64,000 bases of DNA, taken from the NCBI GenBank assembly GCA_029931535.1, contig JAQPZY010001064.1, forward strand, positions 682,001 to 746,000. Reading direction: 5' to 3'. The notes beneath the pieces are model-generated. The model did not search any database, was not told the origin of the DNA, and saw nothing but the letters and a program-made list of their open reading frames with translations. The translations under genes were made by a program, and so were the position numbers. Positions 53,466 to 64,000 of the stretch are shown in pieces (the first letter of the stretch is position 1; each line of letters begins with the position of its first letter). Origin of the DNA: Margaritifera margaritifera (Eukaryota; Mollusca; Bivalvia; Unionida; Margaritiferidae).

Positions 53466-53889
53466 GGACAAATCCTACCTGTAGGCGACAGCATATAATT
53501 TGGTACCTTTGGGCGACATCTTTGCATAGTGAAATATATACGAGTCACTATAGTACCCGTTGGGTATATTCTGTGGGAAATATTGGAAGGAATGTTAAAA
53601 GGTATGAAAAGTGGGTAAAACAAAAGAAATGAAAAACATATATTTTGTGTCTGCTATTTACTGTCGCTCGAAGGTAAAACGATTTACCTTCATGTATTTG
53701 ATCTATCATTGGGCGACGTAGCATAATGGTTCATGTGGATGTGCAGCCCAGAGGTATTTTTATATATGACGCTCAAAGGTAATAATATGTCACCCAATGG
53801 TATCATATACAGTGAAAATAAAGTGGTTACATAAGCAGGGTGGTCTCAATATCGGGGTTCCGCTTTCGGAATCCATCAGGTAAGAGGAA

Positions 53890-53911
53890 TGTATGTATGT
53901 ATTTATGTATG

Positions 53912-53945
<34 letters not shown>

Positions 53946-54035
53946 TGTATGTATGTATGTATGTATGTAGGTAGGTAGGTAGGTAGGAAGGTAGGTAGGT
54001 AGGTAGGTAGGTTGGCAGGTAGGTAGTTAGGTATG
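53890..54035. repeat. (TATG)n-(TAGG)n compound microsatellite
   Basis: TATG units switch at about 53969 to TAGG units with scattered variants. No gene is supported in 54036-55118. Confidence 0.96.
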
Positions 54036-57000
54036 TACAGATACATTGATAAATAATTTCATCGGAGACAAAGAAGACATACACAAGGTTATAATGATAT
54101 ATTATTCAATATTTTGGATTCCAGGGTGCGTGACAGATTTTGCCCTCTCCCCCTCCCCACCCACCCCAAGTTCAAAGATTAAAGATACTATTTAAGGTAT
54201 TTCAATAGAAGGTGGCTCCGTCCTCATACTCATTACAATGTCGTAAACAGTGAAAATTTTTCTAAATTTAAAAATAAATTGGTATTTAAAACACTTTTCT
54301 CCGATGTTTGTTTTTCTTTTCGGGGCCCTCTGAGTCGTGGGGGCCCGATGCAGAGCACTCACAGCACCCCTCTCCCATTTGCATTAACACTTTAGTTCAC
54401 AATTACGCTAACCCCTTTACTGCATAATGACGCCTTTTGACGCTTTTCATTACAAATCCGATTAAGATACCCAGTACTGCCAAAATTAAGTCTTTGTACC
54501 CATAACTATCACTTATATGGCTGAGAGAATGAATCTAGAAAATAAATATTAAATTAGTTTAATCGCAGGATTAAAGCAACTAGGCAGTTCAATCAACACT
54601 CATCCGTTCTATGTAACAGCGTGTCCGCCATTTGTAAATATGTGCTCTGCATCCTGCGGTTGCGACGCGAAGTCATTTGAAATTGTGAATAGTACAGTTG
54701 AAAGATTTTTGATAATATACACGGGAATATGCCATTCTTTGAACTAGTCCAGTTAATTGTTATTAAGGTTTTACCAAAATAGAGGAAGATAAGAGCAAAC
54801 TTTGAAATTTGGAACGAGGCTTTATGATAGAAATACCTTATCGACATGTGTTCATTGCTTAAGTTTATATCCGTCATTTCATCAAAAAGATATGACCAAG
54901 AATCACTGTTTTCCCCCAAAATATGGGTTTTTTATATTTATAAAATCTTTACTTGGTAATTGTAATACTTATCAGGACGAAAAATACACAATGGAAGTCA
55001 TCGAATATTCGTCTATTTTTAGAAACAAGGAAAAACGTTAATCACACGGCACGGAAAATTCTGCTCAGCTCCGCTCATCGATAGTGGATGTTGATAGCCG
55101 TAACATTTAGGATTTTTCCTTAAAGAAACGTGTTTCAATACTTTTAAATTTTTATTTAATGTCACATATCATTTTTAAATCAATTTAGTTCATAATTTGT
55201 TGAATTTTCACAAGAAAGTTGATGCACGATAGTGAGTCCCTCAATGAGTGAATCAAGCACTTCACATTTCAAAAACCATTAAAATCGTTAAATATACTAA
55301 ATGTTAGGCATCAATTCTGATTTCATTCTTTATTGGACCCCCACCCCATGTTCAAAGATCTGCTAAAACTTGTTTTTAATCAGTAGAAATATTTAATTAC
55401 TGCTCACAAGAACACATTTCAAGTTGCTTCTGCATTGATAATAAGAGGGTAGGATGGTTGCCAGGTTTTAAAATTTTGAAAATTCGACTACCTTTTCGGC
55501 ATAGCAAATTCACTGACGGATAAAACTAAGCTAACATTGTAATTTTTTTATATTTTAGCAAGGGATACTGAGAAGAGATAAATTAATTTGATATTGGTCT
55601 CTGAATAACTTATTCAACAACAACAATAATCATACCACATGGATATAAAAATATAGTGAGGTATATATGACACTGTATCATTTAACTTTCAGTTTCATGA
55701 TGTTGCTTAACAGAAATATAGTACATAAAATATAATCCATACAAGTAATTTTAAGCAATCCAATTAGGAAAGCTTGAGAATTGAAAAAGACACTTGACTT
55801 GTCTGTGCAATCAAGAGATGTCATTTCTGCAGCAGGTAAAACATAATTTGGTCAGTGAATCTAAATTTTAGTGAAAGGTGAAAAATTAAAGTAATGAATT
55901 TATATCTGTCACAGATGCTTCAGTGCACATACTAACAAGGTAACCATTTAAATCGTTTGAGGCAAATAAAATAATTTATCCGTTTATTATTTGGCTTCAT
56001 TTTATAAAGTTATTATTAGTGATTATTTTTTTCATGGTACATGTATCATTATTTCTGTCATATTTATTCAAGCTTTACTTCACATAATTTCCAATAATGC
56101 TTACCTTTAAACCTGTCGACTGTGAAAGATAATTATGGTAGGGTTTTTACAAATATGCTCATTTTCTTAGAATCCGATACTTTCTTTCAATTTAATTATT
56201 ATCTGTAAGTAAGGAATAATTATTATGTTGTTTATTATGATTATTAAGTACTTCCTTAGGAGGTTACAAAGGTATTTTGAAAACATTCGTTCCTCCAACC
56301 ATTTTCCCTCCGTTTTTCCATTGCGTCCATCCATCAAGCCTTCTTCTCCAACATTATCGTGCAGAATCACAAAAAAACTTGATACTGTATTTTCCCACTC
56401 TCTGCTATAGTACAGATAACATTCATACGACAATTTCTTTTAAAACCCTTGACCAACTATCCTCCTTCCCTTCCAGTTTGTATCCCCTTCATTTAATTGC
56501 TCACTCGTGCCAACTTGACGGCAAAGTTACATTAGAAACTGTTATGATTGAATCTAAATGCAGACCTTTTCATGATTCCTTTTGGAAAAGGCTTAGTTAC
56601 ACATGCATAATTGCTGTAAGTTACAAATTATATATATATTTATACAGAGGGGGGGGGGGTCCCTGGATCCAGCAGGAGAAAACGTGCTAACATGAAGTGA
56701 AACTACATAGAAAATCTTCATTATCTTTATGAAACATGTTAGAGAGTTTTAATTTGTCGCCTACTGGGAATATAGCTAAGAAAGCAAGCCCCAAGTTAAG
56801 GCACCCTCCCCCCTCTCTCTCTCTCCCTTTCATGCACACACCTATGATGTTTACCTTCAGTATGATTCAATTGAGATGAGTGTAAATATGAAATTTTCGT
56901 ATTATCGGCGACTCGGAGAATGACCCTTTTTAATATGATGGTATTTTTCTTATTCTTACGAGTATTTTCTAACGTAAACATAGGGAATATAAAATAATTT

Positions 57001-57459
57001 ACAATTTATGCACGTATAACAAGACTTCCAATCGACGCAAATAATCTGTGAAGTGAAAACAGGTCTTAGGGTGGAATTAAATCTAAAAACATTGTTAGAT
57101 AATCTTTCAACCGGGATAGAATCAAAACAGGAAATCATTAATCATGAACTGTGAAACTGAGCTCATAAATATGCTGTAGACGGTTATTAATTACATTAGA
57201 TTTTAATAAATTTTACAATCTGAAAACTTTTTCATCTTTATCTATGTAAAACATGTTCGAGACTTATAAGTTGTCCCCTTTCCCATGCACACACCTATGT
57301 TTACCTTCAGTATGATTAATCTGAGAACTTTCTCTAATTGGGGAATTTCCGGCGGTATCTCCCAGGGCTTACTATTTCTAATTGGTCTTGGGCTGCTACT
57401 CGGACAGCCAGGGGCGCTGCACAGCGTGCTGGTTAAATCTCACCCACCCTTAGCGCATA

Positions 57460-57535
<76 letters not shown>
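57460..57535. repeat. (TA)n microsatellite in copy B
   Basis: Same location as 31137-31188 in copy A but longer. Confidence 0.98.
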
Positions 57536-57537
<2 letters not shown>

Positions 57538-59577
57538 ACGGTTGTTCGGTAAAAAAAGGTGCTGTTAACATTATTGAAATTCGGTTTTGCTTCTTTTCTT
57601 AGGATACACATTGCCATTTACTGATTTTCGATTCTTTGCCCACAATGAACAAAAGAAAAATGGGATATTTGGTGATAGCTCATATCTTTTCAGGTAAAAG
57701 TGGATAACTAATAAAAATAGCTGGACTTTATCACCTTCTTCTAGAGCAAGGGAAATATTTTTGGTATTGGTCAAAGATGCTTAAATCCAATATCACCTTT
57801 TTACCTGAAATAATGTGCTCTTCTCGGCTAGATGCAAAGGGGTTATAATGAGGGTCATTGTTCTGATATTGAAATGAATGGTTTAAATATCACATTATAA
57901 TGCCCTTATTAGGAACAATTGCACCAGAAAAGACGCATGAATAGTTTGGTTACGTATTAGGATCCACATTCCTCTCTTTTTAAATCACTGACACAGTTAG
58001 TTGGAAAAAAGAACAGACATTTTTTTGTGTTTTTAGAAGTTAAAAATCCATAGCTCTTAGGTAAGTGTGATAAATTTAAGAATAATCAAATATTAAAAAG
58101 ATATACATGACTTCTGAGATTTTTTTCTAGTCTTGCGTGTTTGTACATATTGTTATTTTAACCGTTGTTAAATCACTTTGACATAGGTATGATGTTTTCT
58201 TCACTTTTTATATTCTTTTATTTTTTTTGCAAATTGCCATAACTTTACGACAAATATATAAGTATATGAAATTCACATAAAACATTATTACTCTGAGCAT
58301 GTATTTTTGTCCTTGCTGTTGTCATTGCTTATTTTGCCATGTAATACACTTTTTTTTCATCAACATTTCCCTCTCCATATATACTTTTCATAATTTAAAT
58401 GTACATTCCTGCGAAATCCTTTAGGACCCCCCCCCCCAAAGAAAAAACAAAAAACAAAAAAAAAACAAAAAAAACAAACAAACAAGATCAAATATACCCA
58501 TGTATGGAGTAAAAACTCTTTAAATACATAATAAGACATATATTTTAAAATAGTCTCTGCTGCATTAATTGCCTCAAAATACTCTTTTTAAGAAGCGTGT
58601 CTTCTTGTTTTTCCTACAGCCCTTGTAATCAACGGGTTTTTATATTCATTACTCGACCTAGAATTATTTTTGCTTGATTTACGATATTATAATCACATTC
58701 ACATTCCAGCTAGAACACTTGAAATCCTAAAATCTAGGGGGTAAAACACTCATTATAATAATACAATTTCAAATGTAAAATGTTATTTCGAAAACTACCA
58801 TACCAAATAAAACCTTTTTTGTGTGAGAGGAAAATAAGATGATGGATTTTCTACCATCTTGACAGTAAATCACTAAAGAGAAAATTGTAAAAATGGTAAA
58901 GGTTTGGTACTGGACACTAAGTTGACCTTATTTATGGACTGCGTTAACACATTTTCTTCCTCCATGTACTTGAAATGCACTATGCTGAGTTCAATGGGGA
59001 GGGGGGGGGGGGCGGGTATTGGATATGTTTAATTATATGCTTTCCGCCTGGTTAACATTCAAAAGGCCATTTATCCAATAAAGGAGTTTTAAAATTTTGA
59101 TAGAATTGCCAAAGGTAAATAAGATTGACCTGGAATCCAATACTATCTTTGCATCTCAGGGTGTTCAGAAAAATATCAAAGCTTACCGAGACAAGAAACG
59201 TATGTACGAAGAACAATTCTAACTTACCAAAAGGCCTATATTAAGGATGTGCACTTTTGCATGATTATTTCATTATTACGTTCTCAATATGTTGTCACTC
59301 GTTACCTCAGTGTGTCATAGCGGTATTTACCCTGGGCGACCTGGGGCATTATATCATATAATGGAAATACAAAGAAGTTGCCAACAAAATCAGTGGCAAG
59401 CTTGAAGCATTAATATATACACGAGTGAAGATTATCTGCAAATAAATTGTATGGTCGTTCGGTGTTTTCTATTCGTGTTAACATCTGTATATTACAAGAG
59501 AAACAGAAAGGCGATATGAATGAATAGTTTGCGGAAGTGGTTGTAATAATGTATTGCTTTTTAATATTCCCAACCTA

Positions 59578-59748
59578 GGAGTGCTGCAGTAGCTCAGTTG
59601 GTAGTGTGTCGGACTTGTAATTCAGGGGTTGAGGGTAAGACTCTCGCGCAGGCCAGCCATTGTCGGGGTAAGGCACTTAGCTCCCATTTCCTCTGCATGA
59701 TAGAGCACAAAACGCGTTCAAAGTGCCGTCAATTACCTAGCAACCAAC
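59578..59748 (+). mobile_element. tRNA-derived SINE in copy B
   Basis: CTGCAGTAGCTCAGTTGGTA head, GGACTTGTAATTCAG anticodon-arm-like part, then the GGTAAGGCACTTAGCTCCCA core and an AACAACAACAACC tail. It is the most complete of the three copies of this family. Confidence 0.75.
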
Positions 59749-59935
59749 AACAACAACCAATTATCCGACAATTTTAATAGCTGGTCACACTGGGAATATG
59801 TTGATTTCCTTGGGCAAATCATTTATTGAGTCCTGGATTTTGAAATACATAGAGGCTAAAACACTGTTAGTTAATTGCTTAAAATCCTGATAATAAACTA
59901 ATCCTGGAAAATTTACTAAATACAAAAATAGTCAC

Positions 59936-60080
59936 CTTTCTGGCATTCCACACACAGTGAACGCCATCCGATACCTTACGAGTCTGAACATCTAGCAGGA
60001 TTTTACCATTGTATTTCTGCCGGATTTTGTTTAAAATGCATACATTAATCAGTGTGTATTATTTGTCTTCAAATTTGTAT
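59936..60080 (-). pseudogene. Duplicate of the candidate exon, with a stop
   Basis: Homologue of 33562-33706 with the same acceptor and donor. A TAC to TAA change makes the seventh codon a stop. The rest of the frame stays open (QKYNGKILLDVQTRKVSDGV). Confidence 0.35.
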
Positions 60081-60096
60081 CTTGAGAAGAAAACAC

Positions 60097-60101
<5 letters not shown>

Positions 60102-60128
<27 letters not shown>
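60102..60128. repeat. Poly-A run
   Basis: About 27 A, expanded relative to 8-9 A at the same place in copy A (33735-33743). Confidence 0.9.
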
Positions 60129-62117
60129 TAGTAAGAATGGCAGATGCTAACCTAAAAACCGAGTTTTAAAGAATTTACCACCAAAATTTATGTATAATTA
60201 TGACCTAGTTTCCCAATCACGAATATTTTTTACTTTTACGGACACGATTCGTCTTTTCCATGCTATATAATATTTTGGCTGGTATAGGTTTACAGCACGC
60301 TCCCCCCAAACCTGCCCCCTCCCCCCTAATGCTTGCTCCCCCTCTAGTCGCAACCCAAATATGGCGCCACACACGGTAAATTACAGGTACTGGCTTTGAG
60401 ACACTGAAACTATTTGAAATTTGAGTACAAGTTAAAGCTGAACTCACATGTTACCCACAAATTTAATGTTTATAATTCAACGTAGATCATATATTACAAC
60501 AAGACTAACGAATTCACCAGTACACATATACTTTTACGTAACGTTAGTTTTATATTTTATATCTTGTCGTATACAGAATTACCCAGCATGCCAAGTAGCA
60601 TATTAAAAATGCTTACAATTGAGAGCTATAATCTCAGTATTATCAAGACATAAGGAACCTGAACTTGAATCATGATGTACGTTGAATATCGATATTATTT
60701 TCTTCATTTTTATTCGAGTAATTATCTGGATTTTCATTTAATAACAACAGTAATAAACATGTGACGAGGAGACATCATAACGAACTTGGAGAAGTGACAT
60801 TTTTTTATTGTTGCTGCAAAAGACAGATTAATTAATCCCATGGCTTAGAGAATTTGTCTTCTTTAGACATGACGTAGTTGATTATATGTGCCTTTTTGAG
60901 AAAATTAAACTTCTCTTATCATAAATCCTTTCATTTCATAGCGAGTCAAGATAAATTTTTAAATATCTATTGTAGCAACGATGACTGCAGTTTCAGAGAG
61001 GTTTTGTTTTAAACACTTTCATGCATTGATAAGAAACCACCTTAGGAGCTACGAAATGTTCTTCTCGCATCAGATCATTGACCCATCACCCACTCTACAC
61101 CTTAATAGAATATGAATTATTTTTTGCCATTTTATTTGACTGAAATTATCGAGTCTTTATAAGTACACCTAATTTTAAAATTTATTTATCATTAAAAATA
61201 CTGTTTTTTTATACAATTCAAGCGACGGCATCGCAAACAAGTTCTTGCATCTACGAGCACGGTACATAGGCGATGTTTGTGCTATACTACTATTAATCGC
61301 CTTTTGAGTAATTTAAGATATGGTTAGGTTTCGTTGAGACCTAATGCATGCACATTAGAAAATGATAAGAAATTATTTCTACTGACAAATACAGTATGTA
61401 CATGTACATAAAAATGCTTACTTTCTTTGAAGACTCTTTCTATATCTTGCATATTTGCCTTAAAATGGATCCTTTTATGTATAAAGGATGAATGTTCTTA
61501 GCTAGATATTAACGTTTCAAGTATTCAGGCTAAATTCGTTTATAACACAGTAAATTACGCGGAAACCATTGATAGATGAACTAATGAAAGTAAAACCGTT
61601 GGAATCAGTGGCTGCAGAGAAAAGAGGAAGTACGCTTCTCAGAAGCCTTACTTTCAGCTGTATATAGTAAAGCTGCATTTTATTGGAGAATATTTTTCAA
61701 TAATATTTGACATTTGTTTACATCTTAAAAAATGAGTTCAGAGGAAGTCATGTTAAAATTATAGTAAAAGCTTTAATGGTCATGTTTCTTCAAATAAGCA
61801 ACTTACGCTGCAGTTCTGCAAGGAACAGTTTTCGGTCAATTATTATATTGGAAACACAAATGTTTCTTTTTTTTACGTAAATAAGAGCAAATGTAAAATA
61901 GCAGCAGTCACACCATGTTTATAAAGAAGTTAGTCAAGTAGTTATATCAAAGAAAACTTATGTATTCGCTACTCTTACTTTTACTATCAGTATTTTTAAG
62001 GTTACGGTCTTTCGACTCAAAAAAATAACGAATGGCTGTACAAATAATCAGTAAAGTTACATAGTTACAGAGTTCTTTTCTTCGTACCATGTTTCCATGC
62101 TAAAATGGTTGAATAGT

Positions 62118-62118
62118 T

Positions 62119-62161
<43 letters not shown>
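62118..62161. repeat. (CTAT)n microsatellite in copy B
   Basis: Shorter version of the array at 35703-35767. Confidence 0.97.
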
Positions 62162-62887
62162 GTGTACACATACGTACAGTACACATAATATTGTACAGAC
62201 TTTTTACCAGTCACTATTTTATCCGAATTATTTCGGAAAAGGTGATAAAAACTACAATACGTAAAAGCTAATAGGAGCGTAAAAGATATATTTCTATGAA
62301 CACATAATTATTATAGTAATTTAAGTTCCATGTTGGAGCATATAACGATTTCTATCAAAGATAATCTACTAATCATGAAAACATATAAAATAAAATACGA
62401 TCTGTTGTCTGGCAAACCCGACATTATGCTTTCTCTCATGTAATTTACACTCTTCAAAGAGTAAACTGGTTTGGTCATATTACAGCTTCTGGACTTTGCT
62501 TAAAAAAAGATTAATTAATACAAATAACGGTTATCACGTTTTAAATTATATACTGATGTCAAGGAAACAGTTAGAGAAAGGTACAGTATTTTTCGGGATG
62601 TAACTGATGAAAATGGAGACAGTTTAGGTAGCAAATAAGATTTTCATGTACAAATGTACTCCATTTTGCCAAAAGGTAAAGCATATAACGTTTCGTGTAA
62701 CCACTGTTATGAAAATATATGGATGCTAACATTTTACAACTTTTTGTCAGAATACGAGTAAAAGCATTTTAAGATTATACAATCTTTCAAACTTCAATTG
62801 CATACTCTTACTCAAAAAGTTTTCATCTCACAAGACTCTTCCCACTGACTAAAAATCATATCATGTCGCATACTGTAGTATCATTTA

Positions 62888-63005
62888 TTTTCGTGGGGCT
62901 CAATTTTCGTGGTTTTGTAAAAAAAAAAAGATATTTTCGTGGGTACTTAAATTCGTGGTTTTGCCTGTCAAAGTTTGCATATTACTAAGTGTTTAATTTC
63001 GTGGT
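62888..63005. repeat. TTCGTGG-spaced repeat, copy B
   Basis: Homologue of 36500-36615, ending about 40 bp before the LTR. Confidence 0.75.
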
Positions 63006-63045
63006 TTAACCTATACAAATACCCAAAATAAAGAATACAAAAGAA

Positions 63046-63797
63046 TGTTACGACTCTATGGTAATAGAAAAATGTAACAGAAAGAAAGTGAAACCAACAA
63101 ATCAAGTAAAAATCAACAAGCAATTTATGACTAGATAATTAAAATGAAAAAATCAAAAAGTCACTTACAGTAATGTGTTTTGAAATCCTAATAATCCAAT
63201 AAGAATGATTGTTCTAATAACAAGTCCTAAATATAGAATGTTCCGAATTCACGGCTGTGTCCTTGAATGTTATGATGTGCTAATGGTCTCCAAAGCCCTG
63301 ATGTACTAGAAATCTTGATGTGCTGATGTCAAAATGAAGTATTCCAAAATCTCTGAATAAGTTCAGTTAGATTCCAAAATCATCAATAAAATATCCAAAA
63401 TCCAAAAGTTTATGAGCACTGTTATAATCCAATGAATATTTAAAATAATTCCTCTCTTAGAATTTGGAATGAATTTTCACAACTGTAATAGCTCTTTACA
63501 AGACTGATGGTAATGTCAAAACTGAATAAATGTCCACCAAACATGGTATATATAAAGATTTGTCACATGACAGAATGTTCTACAATATGAGTCATCTTAA
63601 TGGAATTCTAACTGTAAACAAAATTCAACCTTGACCTTCAAATTGAGAAAACATATTGATCAAAACAACCTAATTCAAGGACACTAGTTAAACATATTTT
63701 TACGGATAAACATTAAGATTTAAGCAAATATTAAAGTGAAGAAACATTTATAATTTCCCAAAATATCCACAATATTATATAAACATCATACATAACA
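63046..63797 (-). mobile_element. 3' LTR of a Ty3/Gypsy retrotransposon (752 bp)
   Basis: It begins TGTTACGACTC and ends CATACATAACA, so it has the terminal inverted pair TGTTA/TAACA. On the minus strand it follows a purine tract (GAGGGGAGG at 63798-63806) and a pol end, so this is the 3' LTR and the body lies to the right, beyond the window. The left flank AAGAA (63041-63045) would be the target-site duplication. Confidence 0.88.
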
Positions 63798-63806
63798 CCT
63801 CCCCTC
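63798..63806 (-). other. Polypurine tract of the LTR element
   Basis: GAGGGGAGG directly before the LTR on the minus strand, the priming site for plus-strand DNA synthesis. Confidence 0.8.
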
Positions 63807-63935
63807 ATAAAGAAAAAGAAAGATTTATATAATAAAGCTTTCTTTTGAATATACATCTAATACTATAATAAACAAAATTACACAAGAACATGTTTTATGA
63901 TACTGGACTTAATTACATCAAGCAATATTACATTT

Positions 63936-64000
63936 CTAGGCACGTGAGAGTGCATCTGCAATCACATTGTCTTTTCCCCTGATGTGTCTGATGTCAATGT
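63936..64000 (-). CDS. Ty3/Gypsy pol, RNase H C-terminal end (partial)
   Basis: The minus strand reads IDIRHIRGKDNVIADALSRA and then stop TAG at 63936-63938. This is the characteristic end of the Ty3/Gypsy RNase H domain (RGKxNxxADALSR). The frame enters from the right edge. In standard Gypsy elements an integrase of some 400 residues follows; here the stop comes at once, and only about 130 bp separate it from the polypurine tract. Either the integrase was lost, or it sits upstream of the reverse transcriptase as in Gmr1-like elements. Confidence 0.85.
   Translation of the reverse strand, partial: IDIRHIRGKDNVIADALSRA

Larger units (their letters stand above)
55119..63045. repeat. Segmental duplication copy B (7.9 kb visible)
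   Basis: It is colinear with 28789-36655. The left edge is a sharp loss of similarity at 55119. The right edge coincides to the base with the start of an LTR (63046), so similarity is interrupted there rather than shown to end. It holds homologues of all copy A landmarks. Confidence 0.97.

Noticed and set aside
53204..53632. 142-codon open frame, the longest of the window
   Set aside because: Most of it is the TA array at 53283-53461; the flanks have no protein-like features.

Overview
This window is nuclear DNA from an animal. It is AT-rich, has genes split by GT/AG introns of 0.5 to 7 kb, and is crowded with microsatellites, SINEs, dead LINEs, foldback elements and an LTR retrotransposon. 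No bacterial signals (operons, Shine-Dalgarno sites, long dense ORFs) are present. The repeat style and the protein sequences suggest a marine invertebrate, most likely a mollusc or another lophotrochozoan; this is inference and cannot be settled from one window.

Two genes can be assembled with confidence. On the minus strand, five exons (23448 down to 8373) splice in phase into a complete 294-residue cytosolic sulfotransferase with the PAPS-binding loops, the catalytic His, the RKGxxGDWK motif and the KTVE dimer motif. A second copy of its first exon lies at 24568-24755 with a damaged start. On the plus strand, four exons (39960-42363) splice in phase into the C-terminal 167 residues of a protein I do not recognise, ending in a six-cysteine segment and followed by a polyadenylation signal.

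Layout: 1-2716 decayed LINE with a nested SINE; 2720-8370 microsatellites, a second dead LINE (minus) and a tRNA-Asp-like piece; 8373-23448 the sulfotransferase gene, whose 7-kb third intron holds a minisatellite, a foldback element and a decayed multi-frame coding relic between inverted repeats; 24.5-28.7 kb duplicated exon, anonymous DNA and a GC-richer block; 28789-36655 copy A of a 7.9-kb duplication; 36.7-39.9 kb tandem 220-bp repeats and tRNA-like repeats; 39960-42700 the cysteine-rich gene; 43.9-44.6 kb a LINE RNase H relic; 45-55 kb mostly repeats and microsatellites; 55119-63045 copy B of the duplication; 63046-63797 an LTR with a Ty3/Gypsy pol end running off the right edge.

The duplication looks like a tandem unit of about 26.3 kb (28789-55118) whose second copy is cut at 63046 by the LTR element. 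If so, the rest of the second unit, possibly including a paralogue of the cysteine-rich gene, lies to the right of the window. Stretches not listed as features are AT-rich DNA in which I see no supported gene.
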